62,782 nucleotides of DNA, from assembly GCF_000090795.2 (NCBI RefSeq), contig NW_003546305.1:5945-68726 (forward strand), written 5' to 3'. The notes under the pieces were generated by a model that had not been told where the DNA came from, made no database searches, and saw only the letters and a program-made list of their open reading frames with translations. Below, piece after piece: positions 30,819 to 42,682 of this stretch; the first letter of the stretch is position 1, and the number at the start of each line of letters is the position of its first letter. The position numbers were made by a program, and so were the translations under genes. Source of the DNA: Amphimedon queenslandica (Eukaryota > Porifera > Demospongiae > Haplosclerida > Niphatidae).

Positions 30819-32910
30819 ATGACTTTGTCTAAATTCTTTCTTGATTATGAAAGATGTGAATGGAAAGAAGTGGATATAGATAGAGTGACCTGTTCTAAAG
30901 ATTCTGCGAAGCACTATTGTTCCGCTATAACTGAAATTTCTGATTTGACTTCCTGTTTTATGCCTAGTGTTGTGATGGAAGATAATGAATCAGTTATAGT
31001 TAGTGATATAATGTCTAGTGCGGAGGCTTTAAACCTGAGTTAGATGATATAGTTCACAAATGCACTGTCAAAGAAGAGTCTTTGTTGAGAAGTTGTGGTG
31101 CATCAGTTAAAACATTACAATTTTTATTAGCAGATTTGTTTTTTAAGCATGCTAGGGATGACTTGGATGAGAATATCTGCAATTTTTGGAGTTTTAAGAA
31201 TGACATTATATTTGAAGCAGAAGGATGACGGCATTATAGATAACTTTAAGTATTCAATTATTTCTGTTTCCAAACTAGAGAAAACGGTTCAAGAAATTAC
31301 GTTGCAAATGCCAGAGACTGCAGAGATGATTACTGGAGTTCTGCCGTCAAACGGTATTAATGTTCAACGTCATAGAATTAGGAAGGCTTTTTACCCAATA
31401 AAAGCAGTGTTAAGCTGGCACAATGAAGTTAAACATCACACCTACAGTGTTCCAAGAACAATGTGATTATGTTGTATAGGTAAGCTCAGATAATAAGATG
31501 TTATTCTTTTTGGAATTATAAAAGTTGACAGCTTCTATATTTAGCAGCTTTCTTGATTACATTACAATAGTGTTTTTTAGTTAGGAATTTCTATTTTAGT
31601 TTAGCTACAGTTATAATTACCACAAACTCTTTAAAAATTTGATACTAAGTTTAAAATTGATGAAGTATTAGAGTGAAATTGTTATAAACCTTATGAATTA
31701 TTGTATCGATGTTTGAGAATTTAAATAAATAAAGAAAACCATTGCCATCCTGACCTCGCTATCATAGATCCCAGGCTCTTGTTAGTAGGTGGAAAATTAC
31801 AACTAAGTAGGAAAAAATTTTGAGAATAAATTTTAGTCGAAAATTTCAATTAAATAGTTATTTTGAAATTTAGAACACTGTACTGATAGTTTGTTACCTA
31901 TAGCTAATCATTGTTTCAATACAGTTTAAACTTTTTTGAGATGAAATTTAGTTTTAGTTACCTGAAGTTAGTTTTTATTAAAGAATATTATCTAGTTGGT
32001 TTTAAATCTATTATTTTTTTTAGTTAGCTATAGTTTCTTTAACTTAAAGAAAAAAGTCTAAGCTAAGAGCATTTTTGTTCTAATTACAGTTAAACTAAGA
32101 CAACACTACCATTGACATACTGTGCACAAATACGTTGTGATTATGCTTTTATTACCTTGCAGATGAAAACTATGAACTGATTCGGTGATTTAGAGTGATA
32201 CATGGGGGAATCGATAGATATTCAAGATTAGTGGGTTTTTGAAAGCAAATACTGACAATAAATCAAGTGCAGTTTTAAATACTTTTAAGCAAGCTGTTTA
32301 AGCATATGGCTTGCCTTCTCATGTTCGCAGAGACAAAGGTAAGGCAATATGGCTGTAGAACAGTTTATGCTGCAAAAACGTGGCATGGCATTCATAGATG
32401 GAGTATGATCGTTGGCAGATAAGTGCACAATCATAGGAGAGGATGTGGCGTGATGTATTTTGTGCAGTTACACAACTCTTAAATCGCCTATTCTATACCA
32501 TGGAAGAAAGTATCCTTTATATTTGCAATGAAAGCCATTTGTTTGCATTGCATTATGTTTCTGCACTTCGAATAAACCAAGCATGGAATGTATTTATATC
32601 TGGCTGATATCACCACTCCTTAAGCAGCTGTCATCAGAGAACACCTAAGCAACTTCATACAAAAGAATGGTGTTCCTTAATCACAATGGTGTTCCAGCAT
32701 TGGACTACACTGCCCCAGTAGACACAGAAGAGTTTGGCTTTGAAGATGACTTGGATGACATGCAGTCAGATAATGACACTGTTATATGTCCCTGTCATCA
32801 GTGTCCATCATGATACAGACGTTTTAAAATCGTTGGTAAACTCTTTACAGGAATCTGCAAATTTTGGAATGAAAATATATCTACAGACTGTGGACTACGT
32901 AAATATGTTT
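30819..32910 (+). pseudogene. Ginger-like DDE integrase, copy 1, with intron
   Basis: The N-terminal part is 30819-31478: LEKTVQEITLQMPETAEMIT, INVQRHRIRKAFYPIKAVLS, WHNEVKHHTYSVPRTM. A donor (tatag/gtaagc) at 31480 and an acceptor (ccttgcag) at 32162 bound a 683-base intron. After it the frames give DENYELIR-stop-FRVIHGGID and RYSRLVGF, FKQAV and GLPSHVRRDKG (second Asp), ERMWRDVFCAVTQL (Glu region), HLFALHYV and RINQAWNVF, then a C-terminus with DVLKSLVNSLQESANFGMKI. The first Asp position (LWHIDG in the family) is degenerate (LCCI). Numerous stops and frameshifts. Such integrases resemble Gypsy/Ginger enzymes and are multicopy in sponges and cnidarians. Confidence 0.75.
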
Positions 32911-33126
32911 TTGGTTTACTTCCTGTTTTGTTACCTATTTGCAATTTTCACCTACATCATCGATGTGTAATAATAAAGCACACTTCTAATTCTTTAAAAT
33001 TAACAAACCAGCAGCTGGTTCTAGAGCTTTATCATTATTATTGCCCAATAAACTGCTAAAGAACTGGTGTGTAGATATCACTGCATTAGTGGTCTCAAAG
33101 GTACTTGCTAACAATCTTAACAGTTT
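32911..33126. other. Spacer
   Basis: Short AT-rich spacer between the integrase and the palindrome-headed element. Nothing recognised. Confidence 0.35.
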
Positions 33127-33473
33127 AAAAATATTTCTATAATTGATTTCACCACCTTGCATGTACAACTGGGTTCCTATTAAGACATATGAAGGTTCTC
33201 TTTACCTTCTACTGCTTCTAGAATAGTTTTAAAAAAGTATCTCTATGTTCTTTTGCTGTTAGAAAGCTCATATCTTTGTTCCGTGTGCGAACTGCCACTT
33301 TGTTTGCCGTGACTACACCCACTCACGTAGTGTGGGCGGGTGGTTGCTAAGGCTTGTTATTTCTCCAATACAATGTGTATAGAAAAAATGAAGTGTTGAC
33401 ATACAATCTAATATATATTGCACATGGGTGAAATCATTTATAGGACAACAAGGGGGCTACGCCCCCAGGTCGT
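33127..33473 (-). mobile_element. Palindrome-headed small element, copy 3 (inverted)
   Basis: The complement matches 17962-18309 throughout: the hairpin head at 33473-33445 (one arm decayed, gcccccttgttgtcc), tattggagaaataacaagcc, gagctttctaacagc, acccagttgtacatgc, ending in atattttt. 347 bp. It is a single copy, unlike the tandem pair, so the element can insert alone. Confidence 0.75.
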
Positions 33474-34700
33474 AAAAACTACCACTGTTTCACTGCAGAT
33501 TAATTGATATAAATAATGTAAATTAATCCTTCAGCAGTTGACTGCATGGCTATACTCAAAATCTCCCATATTCAACCTTTCAGCTGCATGCTAGTGGCAT
33601 TTACATAACTATACTTGAGGGCCAAACAAATGTAAAACTACAAATTTTGATACAGACTTGCAATCAACTTGTATTATTGCTGAAGTGGTATAACTTAACA
33701 CCAAAATCACTTCTCTTAAGTCTTATTGTGTAAACCTTTAGAACTCTAGAGCTAACACAGATCTAAAACTCAGTCCTAGGCTTTGCAACAACAAAGACAC
33801 AGCTGATAAGTAATGCAAATCATGCAGTTTTAAGCCTGTTCTTATCTTGAGCATTGTAAAAGCTGCCTATTCCTGGCTAATTATGTCCTTTCTCTCTATT
33901 CACTGCATGTAAGTTTAGATAAAGATAACTAAATAAATAGTATGTATGTTGATGCCTGCAGGTCAAAAATGGGCCACAATGAAAAGTTTATTTGAGATGT
34001 AACAAAGAATAAATGTAACAAAGCAGAAATGAACGAAGCATATAGTAACAAAGGATAAATGTTTACTAGCACAGCTGTTCCTTTTTATCACAAATCCAGT
34101 CACATAGTCAATCTCACGAATGGAAATGAGTGTGAACATGGCTCCATACCTAGTAATAGACTTATAATGATATATTCTCTGAACAAAAGAGCTTCATCTC
34201 TAGGATTAAAACATCGTCTCCACAGGAAGTTGAATAATCCTTTTTTTCCCTAAACTTAAAGAAACTGGTCATTTCATCCTTATTCATAATAAAAAATGAT
34301 CAGCTCTTTGAGGCACCTTATGACAACTTTCTTTCATCCATAAATACCTTTGATATACTATATCCCAGTTCAGTTTGGGATGGAACTGGAAGCAGCTGCG
34401 TGGAATTTGAAAATGTAGGTACGTCACAAAAATGACGCATTTTAATGTACATAAACACATTAAATTTATATGCTTTTAGGAATCTCTACTCAATGAGTGA
34501 TATTTTACTTCTGGGCCCACCTTCCATCCCCAATCTCCATTCTGTTATAATGAATAGAATCAAGGGTTTTATAATTTTTCATACTATGTACCACAACACT
34601 TTTGTGGTTTTGATATTAGTATACTGTAATAATTATCTCTGACTTTCCCAGAAGACACATCATGATCAAGTGATCAAGTACATGTATAAATTTGTATGCC
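33474..34700. other. No recognised feature
   Basis: AT-rich, no domain or repeat structure recognised. Small frames at 34059-34253 and 34445-34642 are not supported. Confidence 0.4.
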
Positions 34701-34715
34701 TCTACATGTACATGT

Positions 34716-36010
34716 CTAATACATCATTATGTAACACATACGTCTAATCTCTGCTGATTTGAACCCATTTTTAATTATATCTGGATTGGCTTGCATGTAG
34801 TTGTAAAACAACTGAAGCCATTGTGCCCCAAGAGGCTTCATGCTAGAAAGCTTTATGTCTAATGTAGAGCTAGGGTTTTCATTGTTCTCAAGGGCTTTAC
34901 ATACTTTGAGTACCACTCAATGAACTTGTTCCTCATGAAGTCCTTGCAAAGTTTGTTCACCGATATGTCCAATGGCTGTAGCCTATTGGTGCAATTTGGT
35001 GGCACATGTACAAAATGAATGTTATTTTCCATTAAAAGGTCAATGGTAGACTGGCACATCTGAACTATAAAAACATCAAAAATGGCCAAGGCTGGCTGTG
35101 GAGATGCGACATGGCTTTGTGGTAATTGGGACCTAATCTTCTCAGTGTATCGCACAATGACTTTAGTAATGTAGTCCTTCATTGTGCTTTCATTTGCCCA
35201 GTTGTTTTCAGTGTGGGTAATGTGCCAGTCTGCTAGAAAAGTAACACCGTTTGGATGACAAGCTGGAGTTTGCCCACTATAAATTATCTGAGGTGGTAAA
35301 AAATCTTCACTGAGTGATGCTCCAAATACTGCAGTAATTTGTCTCTTATCACCCAATCCCACAATTTCTACGCTTCTCAAACCTGATTGAGCCAAAGTCC
35401 AGGATTACCCAGGCACAATAGATATTCCTGTCTGGTCTCAATTGATAATCAATGGACTAGGAATGTCCTCCATTACTACCGTCGTCTTTATATCGGAGAG
35501 GAAGTTTTGTTTTAAATGTTCAAAGGTGTCACCAAGTTCATGGACTTTTGTTGAACCTCTTTGTTTAAAAAACTTCATCCTACGTTTGTGAGTTTTTGTG
35601 TTTTGTGAGGTCCATTTGGCCACCAAATTCCTTAAGAAAGAATTGGTTGTGTCTTATTACGACACCTTTACCAATTGCAATGACAGTTGATTTTGTCACA
35701 ACTGCTCCAATGTTCATCTGTGCCCTGATGAAGTCCTGTACTTCATGGTCCATATCTTCCCCATGGACAATGGGCCTACCTCGCCTTCCTTTTGGCAGTG
35801 AAGTCACTGTGGAGTCTTCATTGTCACAAGCCTCTTCATACTTTCTCTTGATACACCTCACAGTGCTCTCATTTACTTTATATTTTTTGGCAGCTTCAGT
35901 ATTACCATGCTACCATGCTGAGTGGCAAATGCACCAATAGCGACACGTTCTTTATCTGTTAGCTTCTTGTAAGGACCTTGACCTCCTTGTTACTGCAAAT
36001 CATTGCTGGC
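34716..36010 (-). pseudogene. pogo-type transposase, best-preserved copy
   Basis: Complement order: LTDKERVAIGAFATQHG (about 35985), AAKKYKVNESTVRCIKRKYE (HTH), KGRRGRPIVHGEDMDHEVQD and FLKEFGGQMDLTK (second DNA-binding part), EDIPSPLIIN-stop-DQTG (first Asp), GLGDKRQITAVFGASLSEDF, ADWHITHTENNWANES, LAIFDVFIVQMCQ (second Asp), and PPNCTNRLQPLDISVNKL (third acidic region). The C-terminus continues to GFKSAEIRRMCYIMMY, with a stop near 34716. The catalytic triad is recognisable. Breaks: a frameshift near 35930, one between 35620 and 35580, stops at 35440-35400, and a frameshift near 34870. It would cut and paste at TA targets. Length about 430 residues, near the family norm. Confidence 0.85.
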
Positions 36011-36225
36011 TATGATGCTGAACTAACCACACCTATTAAAGTCAACAAAATAGGTGGAGACTCCAGAGAGAAGCTGACGCAACTGAGTTCTGTTCTGAAA
36101 AGAACTAGTTCAAGCAGACCAAGGATCAGTAACAAGAACACTATAGCCAAGCGCTCTACTTCAACATCGCGCCCTTTTCAATTAAAGTCATACCTCTGTA
36201 TTTATGGTAACTAGGGTTGCTATTG
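36011..36225. other. Spacer upstream of the pogo transposase
   Basis: The plus-strand frame 35978-36214 is antisense to any leader of the transposase and shows no domain. Probably 5' UTR or TIR-proximal sequence. Confidence 0.3.
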
Positions 36226-38640
36226 GTTAGCATTTGCGAACATAAGTCGTCCCACGGTAATAATTTTTCATCAAAATTATTTAATATTAGTAAAAGTAAT
36301 ATATACCTGTGCTAAAAAGTGTTTTGTTCTTTCAAAATTGCCACATTTCAGAAGGGATGTTAACGTAACTAATTTGAAGCCTGCTGTAATAGCTATCTGT
36401 TGCAAACCAGCATTAAAGAAAATTTTCATTAGTGTCTCCTGGTGTATTTCTTCAAAGTATACCAGTTCCCTGGCATAAGCATTAGCTTCTTGAGTGATTC
36501 CCCATTTTTTGTTTCATTGCTAATAGATGTTGATAGCTCTTACCATCTGCTGCCAATAGTACCCAGTTTGGTGATCTCTGTGACACAATTCTAGCAAATT
36601 TTCTGTAACATAATGTTGTGTCATCACTATCAGCATTCTAATTAATGAGCTCCATGTAATGTATTTTTGATGGGTCATTACTCTAAGCTGTATAACGTGC
36701 TTTAAAGTAATGATTGTCTCCAATCACGATATCATTTTCTGCTGATGCTGTTTTAATTAACAGGCAGGAAAAAACTTCTTTAAAAAAATTTGTCTCTTTC
36801 AAAAAATATAGACTGTTTCTGAAAAATAATTGCCTGATGTGTGCATAGTGATGCTGAATTGATACATGTATTTGTTCTATACTTGATGCCAAACTGGTGT
36901 TCAATTGCCTCACAGCAGGAGTTTAGTGTCATTTTGGATCCTCCTTGCCCAGTTTGTGAGGGAAGCTAGATGGTGATTTTCTGTTTTCTACAGGGAACTT
37001 GGGATCTGGATACAGTTTGTACTGTATCTACATTGAATGAAGATATAGGCAAAACAGGTTGAGTTGTAAAGCAATAATTGGGTTTGGGTTGCACTAGCTG
37101 GACAGTGGTACCATGATAACTGCGATGCTGCTGTCCACTGTATACAGCAGCATGAGACTGTAGCATGTCAAAGTTGTCAACAGAGGCAAAAGTAAATACA
37201 TCTGGTGACAATACTTCCCATACATCAGTTTCTCTCTGTTATAGCGCATGATGTGTGAGAAACCTATCTTTTGTGTCTGCAGATATGACGCAATCCAGTC
37301 GATTTAGTATTCTTAAGAGCTGTCTTGACTCACCATTTTATTTCCACAGCATTTGCTATGAGATGATGTATTGGTGTTGCCTGTCTTGGGTTTGACGTAT
37401 TACTATTAGCACAAAATAAATCTGACAAATCTTTTTTAATTTCCTAGTCAGTTTTGTTTCATTTGTTTCTTGATTGCAGTATGTGGCTAATTTTATAAAC
37501 TGTAATAGCTTGGGATTCAGTGCTTCAGTGTGCTCATCAATTGACAATAGTACCAAGGTATCGTCAAAGGTGATCTCTGATAGTCTGTTTATTTCCTTTT
37601 TATAAGATTATTAAATAAATGGCCACTCTCTTTCACTGTACTATTCATATATTTGTTGATGAATAATTAACAATTACACTATTTTGTTGCTTGGCTACTC
37701 CTAAAGCCCATGAGAGGCTAACCATAATAATTATCTCGAACTCTTTTATACAATTTTGTATCATACTTCCAATGTACACACTTACACAACATATACTTGC
37801 TTAAATGGCAAGGTTCAATAACCACCTGTTACTAAACTTAATGACACTTTTCCATTTCTATTACATAAGACTCAGGTGTGTTCGTAACTTTTTCTCCTGT
37901 GTAGTATTCACTGAATACTGAAGAAACAATTGATAAAAGTAAAGCCTTATCCTCTGGATAATTTTTTCCCACAAACAAGACAGCATCAAGAACTGAGCAG
38001 GTGAGTTTGTCATCACTATGCTCTGCCTGTGCAAGTGCCCATGTATCAGTATTATCAGCAAGAGAAGATTAATCAGCTTCAGCAGTAACTATTGCTAAGT
38101 GTAGCTTATAGCAATTTATGCATAAATGATCTGTTCGGTTCAAACTTAAATAAAAATTGTTGTCAATTTTATTAAAGTCATGAGCAACAAATTGAGCATC
38201 AGGGCTATGATGAGTAAAAACAGTGCCTACTTTTGGAGTAGCATTGCATTACAAAAGGCACATTTTTGGGGCTTAAAATTTTTGTAAATGTGACTGTAGT
38301 GTAGACTACATAACAGAACTGTATGACTCTCTGTATTAACATCAGACACTCTTTTTATCTCTTAAGAGGTGCAAAAAGAGCTTTAAATACCTTTTGTTTA
38401 TTTGTGGTACAGCCTGGATACATACAATGAAGTCTCAACTCACTGGTGTTAGTCCTCTACCACTTTGGAATATACTCGCTGCTGTCTAAGTGATGCTCTG
38501 CTTCTAGTACTTCCTTACAAGAAATGCTAATATCAGTTGGAGCTTCTGTTTGTCTAAGGTGTCTCTGTATAAATGGTTTGATTTGCTCATTGCATGAAGA
38601 CCTGTATACCATATTTTTGTTACACTTGCTACCGCACACA
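36226..38640 (-). pseudogene. Unnamed multi-copy zinc-finger family, degenerate
   Basis: Complement order: QIKPFIQRHLRQTEAPTDIS (38590), ELRLHCMYPGCTTNKQKVFK, LLCSLHYSHIYKNFKPQKCA with FCN (Cys/His pairs), FYLSLNRTDHLCINCYKLHL (38140), DKLTCSVLDAVLFVGKNYPE, LSEITFDDTLVLLSIDEHTE with LNPKLLQFIKLAT (37570-37470), RLLRILNRLDCVISADTKDR-like sequence (37310), and [20 protein letters not shown] with [17 protein letters not shown] (37200-37080). I associate the last block with uncharacterised, highly repeated sponge and cnidarian proteins. Function unknown. Frameshifts and stops throughout. Confidence 0.5.
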
Positions 38641-39020
38641 AGAAATTATCTCTGTCATTATTAAATTATCTATAAAGAGGTAGTTTAATTTTAAAAATTA
38701 TTTTTAAACTGAATCTTTATAGGACAACTACAAATTTTAGTATAGGTAAAGGTTGGACCTTATTCTTTGGAAAAATGTCATTAGTATTGATTTTTTTGCT
38801 AAGAAACGGATTTGGAGTCTAACTATTGCCATGAGGTTAAAAGTCACATGCTTGGTAATATCTTTCCTAGCTTTAACAACCATGTGGTATTACAATATTA
38901 CTGTGTGGTATTACAATATTACCATATGGGCTGTAAGTGCTACTATGAATACACTAAATTGCATGAGCTTAGCCACAACCATTAATTTATTATGACTTTA
39001 ATAAATAAAAAACTGTATTA
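38641..39020. other. Spacer with a 21-base duplication
   Basis: gtggtattacaatatta occurs twice in a row at 38884-38922. No gene supported. Confidence 0.4.
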
Positions 39021-39024
39021 AATA

Positions 39025-39447
39025 AGAAAATGTACTGTTGTCAAAAAATGAAGGAAACAAGGGGGGTTAAGTTCAATCATAGCAATAATTGTTAGTTCAA
39101 TTATTAATAATTAACTGTAATGAATAAAAACATTATGATTCATAAAAATAATACAAAAATTTCAACCCTACTTTGCAGAATTTTATGAAGAAGTATTGAT
39201 TGCTTTAACATGGCAAATTTTAACGAAAGAATGACAACCCAAGTGCTTAGTTCCATACTACACTAGCATGGCCAGTCCAATGACAATCATAAGCAGTACA
39301 TAGATTAATTTTTAATTTTGTATTATGATACTGAATCACAAACATTAAAGTATGCAATAGCAAAATATTTATTCTATAATTTAGATGTTTTAATTGTGAT
39401 GACAGTAATTTATTCAATCAATAATTACTGAAAGGCTAAGTTACATC
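39025..39447 (-). repeat. Interspersed AT-rich repeat (family A), inverted copy
   Basis: The complement matches 6205-6605 from attgattgaataaatta to tttgacaac, with moderate divergence. It lies head-to-head with the partial plus-strand copy at 39590-39775, which makes a long inverted repeat with a 140-base spacer containing (ta)n at 39510-39525. Confidence 0.75.
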
Positions 39448-39589
39448 TATCACAATATTTATTATTAAATTACATCATTGCAATGTATAGAGACCAATCA
39501 AGAGGTATATAGTATATATATATATATGCAGAGGCAGATTATTCTTTAAATTAAAACTCTATCGACATTTTATTAGATTATCATTTTCT

Positions 39590-39775
39590 GCAATGTAGGG
39601 TTGAAATTTCTGTATTATTTTTATGAATATTTTTTATTGATTACAGTTTATTATTAATAATTGAACTAATAATTATTTATATGATTAAACTCAATGCCCT
39701 TGTTTCTTTCATTATTTGACAACCCTACCTTTTCTTACTTAATAGAAATTTATTTATTTACTTTTTGTCATACTT
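39590..39775 (+). repeat. Interspersed AT-rich repeat (family A), partial copy
   Basis: Starts at ctgcaatgtagggttgaaat and runs through cccttgtttctttc and atttgacaaccctacc to ttatttactt. It corresponds to the 3' 40% of the family. Confidence 0.7.
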
Positions 39776-40190
39776 TCTATTAAATTTTATTAAATAATAA
39801 TCCTTTGTATTGATAATTGTAATTTTTTCCTTAGGTTTCAGTTCATAACTGGAAGAAAAGAATTTTGAAATAAGAAATATGCATATGAAGACCTCAGTAC
39901 TGCATTATAATGAACAATTTTCATACAATCATTTTTTTGAATTTTTCAATCCTTATGATATTATTCATACCTTAGCTCATAATTATTAAACATTATTGAC
40001 CATGCATTACTAAAATCTATTTCCTGTTCTGAAACTAATTGAACTTCATTGAGCTTGAGTTTACATTTATCTGCCAATTCCCACGCACAGCTCTCAACAA
40101 CTTTTTTTTGAACATTCGCAACTATTTTGTGAAAAGCACCTTAGTTACAGACTTACATTAGCTATCAAAATATTTTCTTATTTGGTGGTA
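39776..40190. other. No recognised feature
   Basis: AT-rich upstream flank of the proline-rich ORF. No clear promoter motif. Confidence 0.35.
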
Positions 40191-40194
40191 GTTT

Positions 40195-40479
40195 ATGGAT
40201 TATGATGAGCACAATGCAGTTCCTTCTCCTCCACCTGTAGATCTAGCTGGAGATGAAGGACCTCCACCACCACCTCCAGGAGGCCAACCACCACCACCAG
40301 CACTACCATTAGCTGGAGGAGGCCTGCCACTGCCAGCAATACCACTAATAGCTGGAGGTCCACCTCCTCCAGCAATACTTTTAGTTGGAGGCCCACCACC
40401 TCCAGCATTACCTTTACCTGGAGGCCTGCCACCTCCTTGCCCTCCATTCAGCTCCACCTGTAGTAGCGTGATACCCTGA
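40195..40479 (+). CDS. Proline-rich repeat protein ORF
   Basis: 94 residues from an ATG with a Met-Asp-Tyr-Asp-Glu start. After residue 15 the protein consists of degenerate repeats of the type GGxPPPPALPLAGG, six or seven units. No signal peptide or known domain beyond a low-complexity Pro-rich stretch, which could bind SH3/WW/EVH1 domains or could be disordered. The complement is also open across the repeat (Gly-rich), a side effect of codon structure. It ends in TGA one base before the ATG of the next ORF. Could be an exon of a longer gene: no introns are evident. Confidence 0.4.
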   Translation: MDYDEHNAVPSPPPVDLAGDEGPPPPPPGGQPPPPALPLAGGGLPLPAIPLIAGGPPPPAILLVGGPPPPALPLPGGLPPPCPPFSSTCSSVIP

Positions 40480-40480
40480 A

Positions 40481-40690
40481 ATGGCAGCTCTGCAGCAGCA
40501 GAGGCTCAATATCACTTGGCAACTGCGCCAAGTAAATCGTCAAATTGTAAGATTTAGAAATAATCTGCAGTACCACTTTAATCACCTCTCTCTCCATTTT
40601 ACTTTAGTACAACAATCTTCAAGAGCCAGACCATCAAGAGGCCGCAGGGGAAGGAGGACCACTTATACAAAAAGCTATAAATTTTATTAA
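40481..40690 (+). CDS. Small basic ORF following the proline-rich ORF
   Basis: 69 residues, beginning one base after the preceding stop (context tgaaatgg). The N-terminal half is Gln/Leu/Arg-rich and probably helical (QQRLNITWQLRQVNRQIVRF). The C-terminus is strongly basic (SRARPSRGRRGRRTTYTKSY). No family recognised. It may be the rest of a single gene after a frameshift, or a downstream cistron. Confidence 0.35.
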   Translation: MAALQQQRLNITWQLRQVNRQIVRFRNNLQYHFNHLSLHFTLVQQSSRARPSRGRRGRRTTYTKSYKFY

Positions 40691-40859
40691 TTAAGTGTAA
40701 ATAGATAAACTTTTTCCTTAAATATAACACAATATAGATTCAATTATCTTTCAGCGCAAAACCAAAGTAGAAATTATGATACAACTCCTCAAATAGTGTT
40801 CAACGAGGCAAAACAATTCGAATACTTGAGCTTCAATCTTCCTACAATGCGATTTACAT

Positions 40860-42570
40860 AACTTATAATAACGAGTAAAGAAAATACTTACTGTGGCCAT
40901 AATTAATGAGCTAAATAATCAGAAGAATTGTAGCCTTGGATCATATTCTATAACACAATAATAAGAAACTAAGGAATCTCACAATATTCTATCTTACAAT
41001 GTATTCAATTGCTAAGACTATGACAATATGAAACCTGTGCAGCTGGAAACTGGTGCGTCATTCAGTGTGAAAGCACCACAGATAAGGAGCCACAATGAAA
41101 CATAATTTTACGATGATTATTATTTGAAATTAATTTAGTTACCACAAACGAAATTAGACAATAGCCTTAGAAATTCACCAAGCTATGAAAGTATTACATT
41201 ACATCTTATTGTTGAATCATTAAGTCACTTACAGCAGTAAATACCTTAAAGCAAAGTAAGAAAGAAACATCATCAACAGCAAGCAATGTAAACACACAGG
41301 CTATATGTGCTATACTAAATATGTACATGTATTTGCATGTGTTTGTCACAAACTTAAATTAAAAACCACTAAAAAATACATCTGCTCACAAAGAGGAATC
41401 ACCTTTTAAATGTATTAATTCCAAATCTGACCTTATTCTTTAACACCACATTGCAGCCCTTGCGTAAATATGTACCTGTGTAAATTATAAATGTGAAATT
41501 ATATATTGAGTAACAAATTAAGAATAGCATACATGCTTTTAGCAACAATTAATATACACATATGACATGTATAGCTCCACAATGCAAATTAAGGTCTTAT
41601 TGAATCATACATGTATATGTACATACATGTACACTGTACAAGTAATTTAGACATACACCGTTCAATTTGCCAACTCGTCATCCTGAATTAAGTTTCTTTT
41701 ACGAGACCTGCATTGTGGAAATACACAACACATGAATACATTCCAATTTGCAAACAATTATTTTTGTATTGTTAATGAGAACGTGCATGCACAAGATGCA
41801 TTGGCTAGCATTCATTTATATTGAGTAACGAAAGTACTGACTATGGCCATTATTAATGATATAATCATCAAAAGAATGTGCAATATGTAACCTAGGCTAG
41901 AATCATAACTTATAACATATTATGTAAGACGTCTCACAATACTCTCCATCTTACTACAAATTCCATTTCTAAGACCGAAACCTAGACAGATGTAAACTGG
42001 CACCTCCTACTGCGAGATACAACTACTGATTAAGGAGCTGCAACAAAAAATTAAGTTACATTTAATTAAAAAAATAAATTTAGTTACAACAATCTACATC
42101 CAGAAATGCCTTTAATTATATTGCACATTTAGCAATGAAACGAAGTTTTGCTGAATCAGCAAATCATTTCCAGCTGTAATTACCTGTAAAGCATAATAAT
42201 AGAAACATATCAAAAGCAAGGAATGTAAACTCACAGGCTAATAGTAACAATACTATAATGGTGAGCAAACTTCATTACTAATCACATCAGCTTTTATAGT
42301 CCTTGTAACTCCATTATTCACACCATAAATCAAACTATGAAAGGAATAAATTGCATGCATGATAATCATCAAACGCTACAAGTAAAATAAATGCACAAAT
42401 AATCCTCTACATGTACAATACACTGTGATAAACATGTACATGCATATGCATGATATACCTTATGTTTGTAACAAATATACTTCTGAGTCTCATTCCAAGT
42501 CAGACTTCACTCTTTAACACCACATTGTAGTCCTTGTGCCTAGTAAGTACCTGTAAAAAGTATGAATGTG
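40860..42570. repeat. Diverged tandem duplication, period about 0.97-1.1 kb
   Basis: 40870-41480 and 41830-42560 share the same landmarks in order: cttactgtggccat/ctgactatggccat, ggagccacaatgaaa/ggagctgcaacaaaa, tagttaccacaa/tagttacaacaa, gcaatgtaaacacacaggct/gaatgtaaactcacaggct, and ctttaacaccacattgcagcc/ctttaacaccacattgtagtc. On the complement each unit has candidate exons bounded by ttacag/gta, but no long frame survives. Unit content is otherwise unknown. Confidence 0.65.
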
Positions 42571-42682
42571 ACATACTTCTAATAATAATAATAGTAGCAT
42601 CTACAATGTTTCTGATTAGATAATACATGTATGTGCATGCATGTATTTTTGACATAATATTTCTTACTAATGCTATCCTTAG

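Noticed and set aside
40200..40457. Glycine-rich minus-strand ORF opposite the proline-rich ORF
   Set aside because: Proline codons read as Gly on the complement; no independent start context or continuation, so kept only as an observation.
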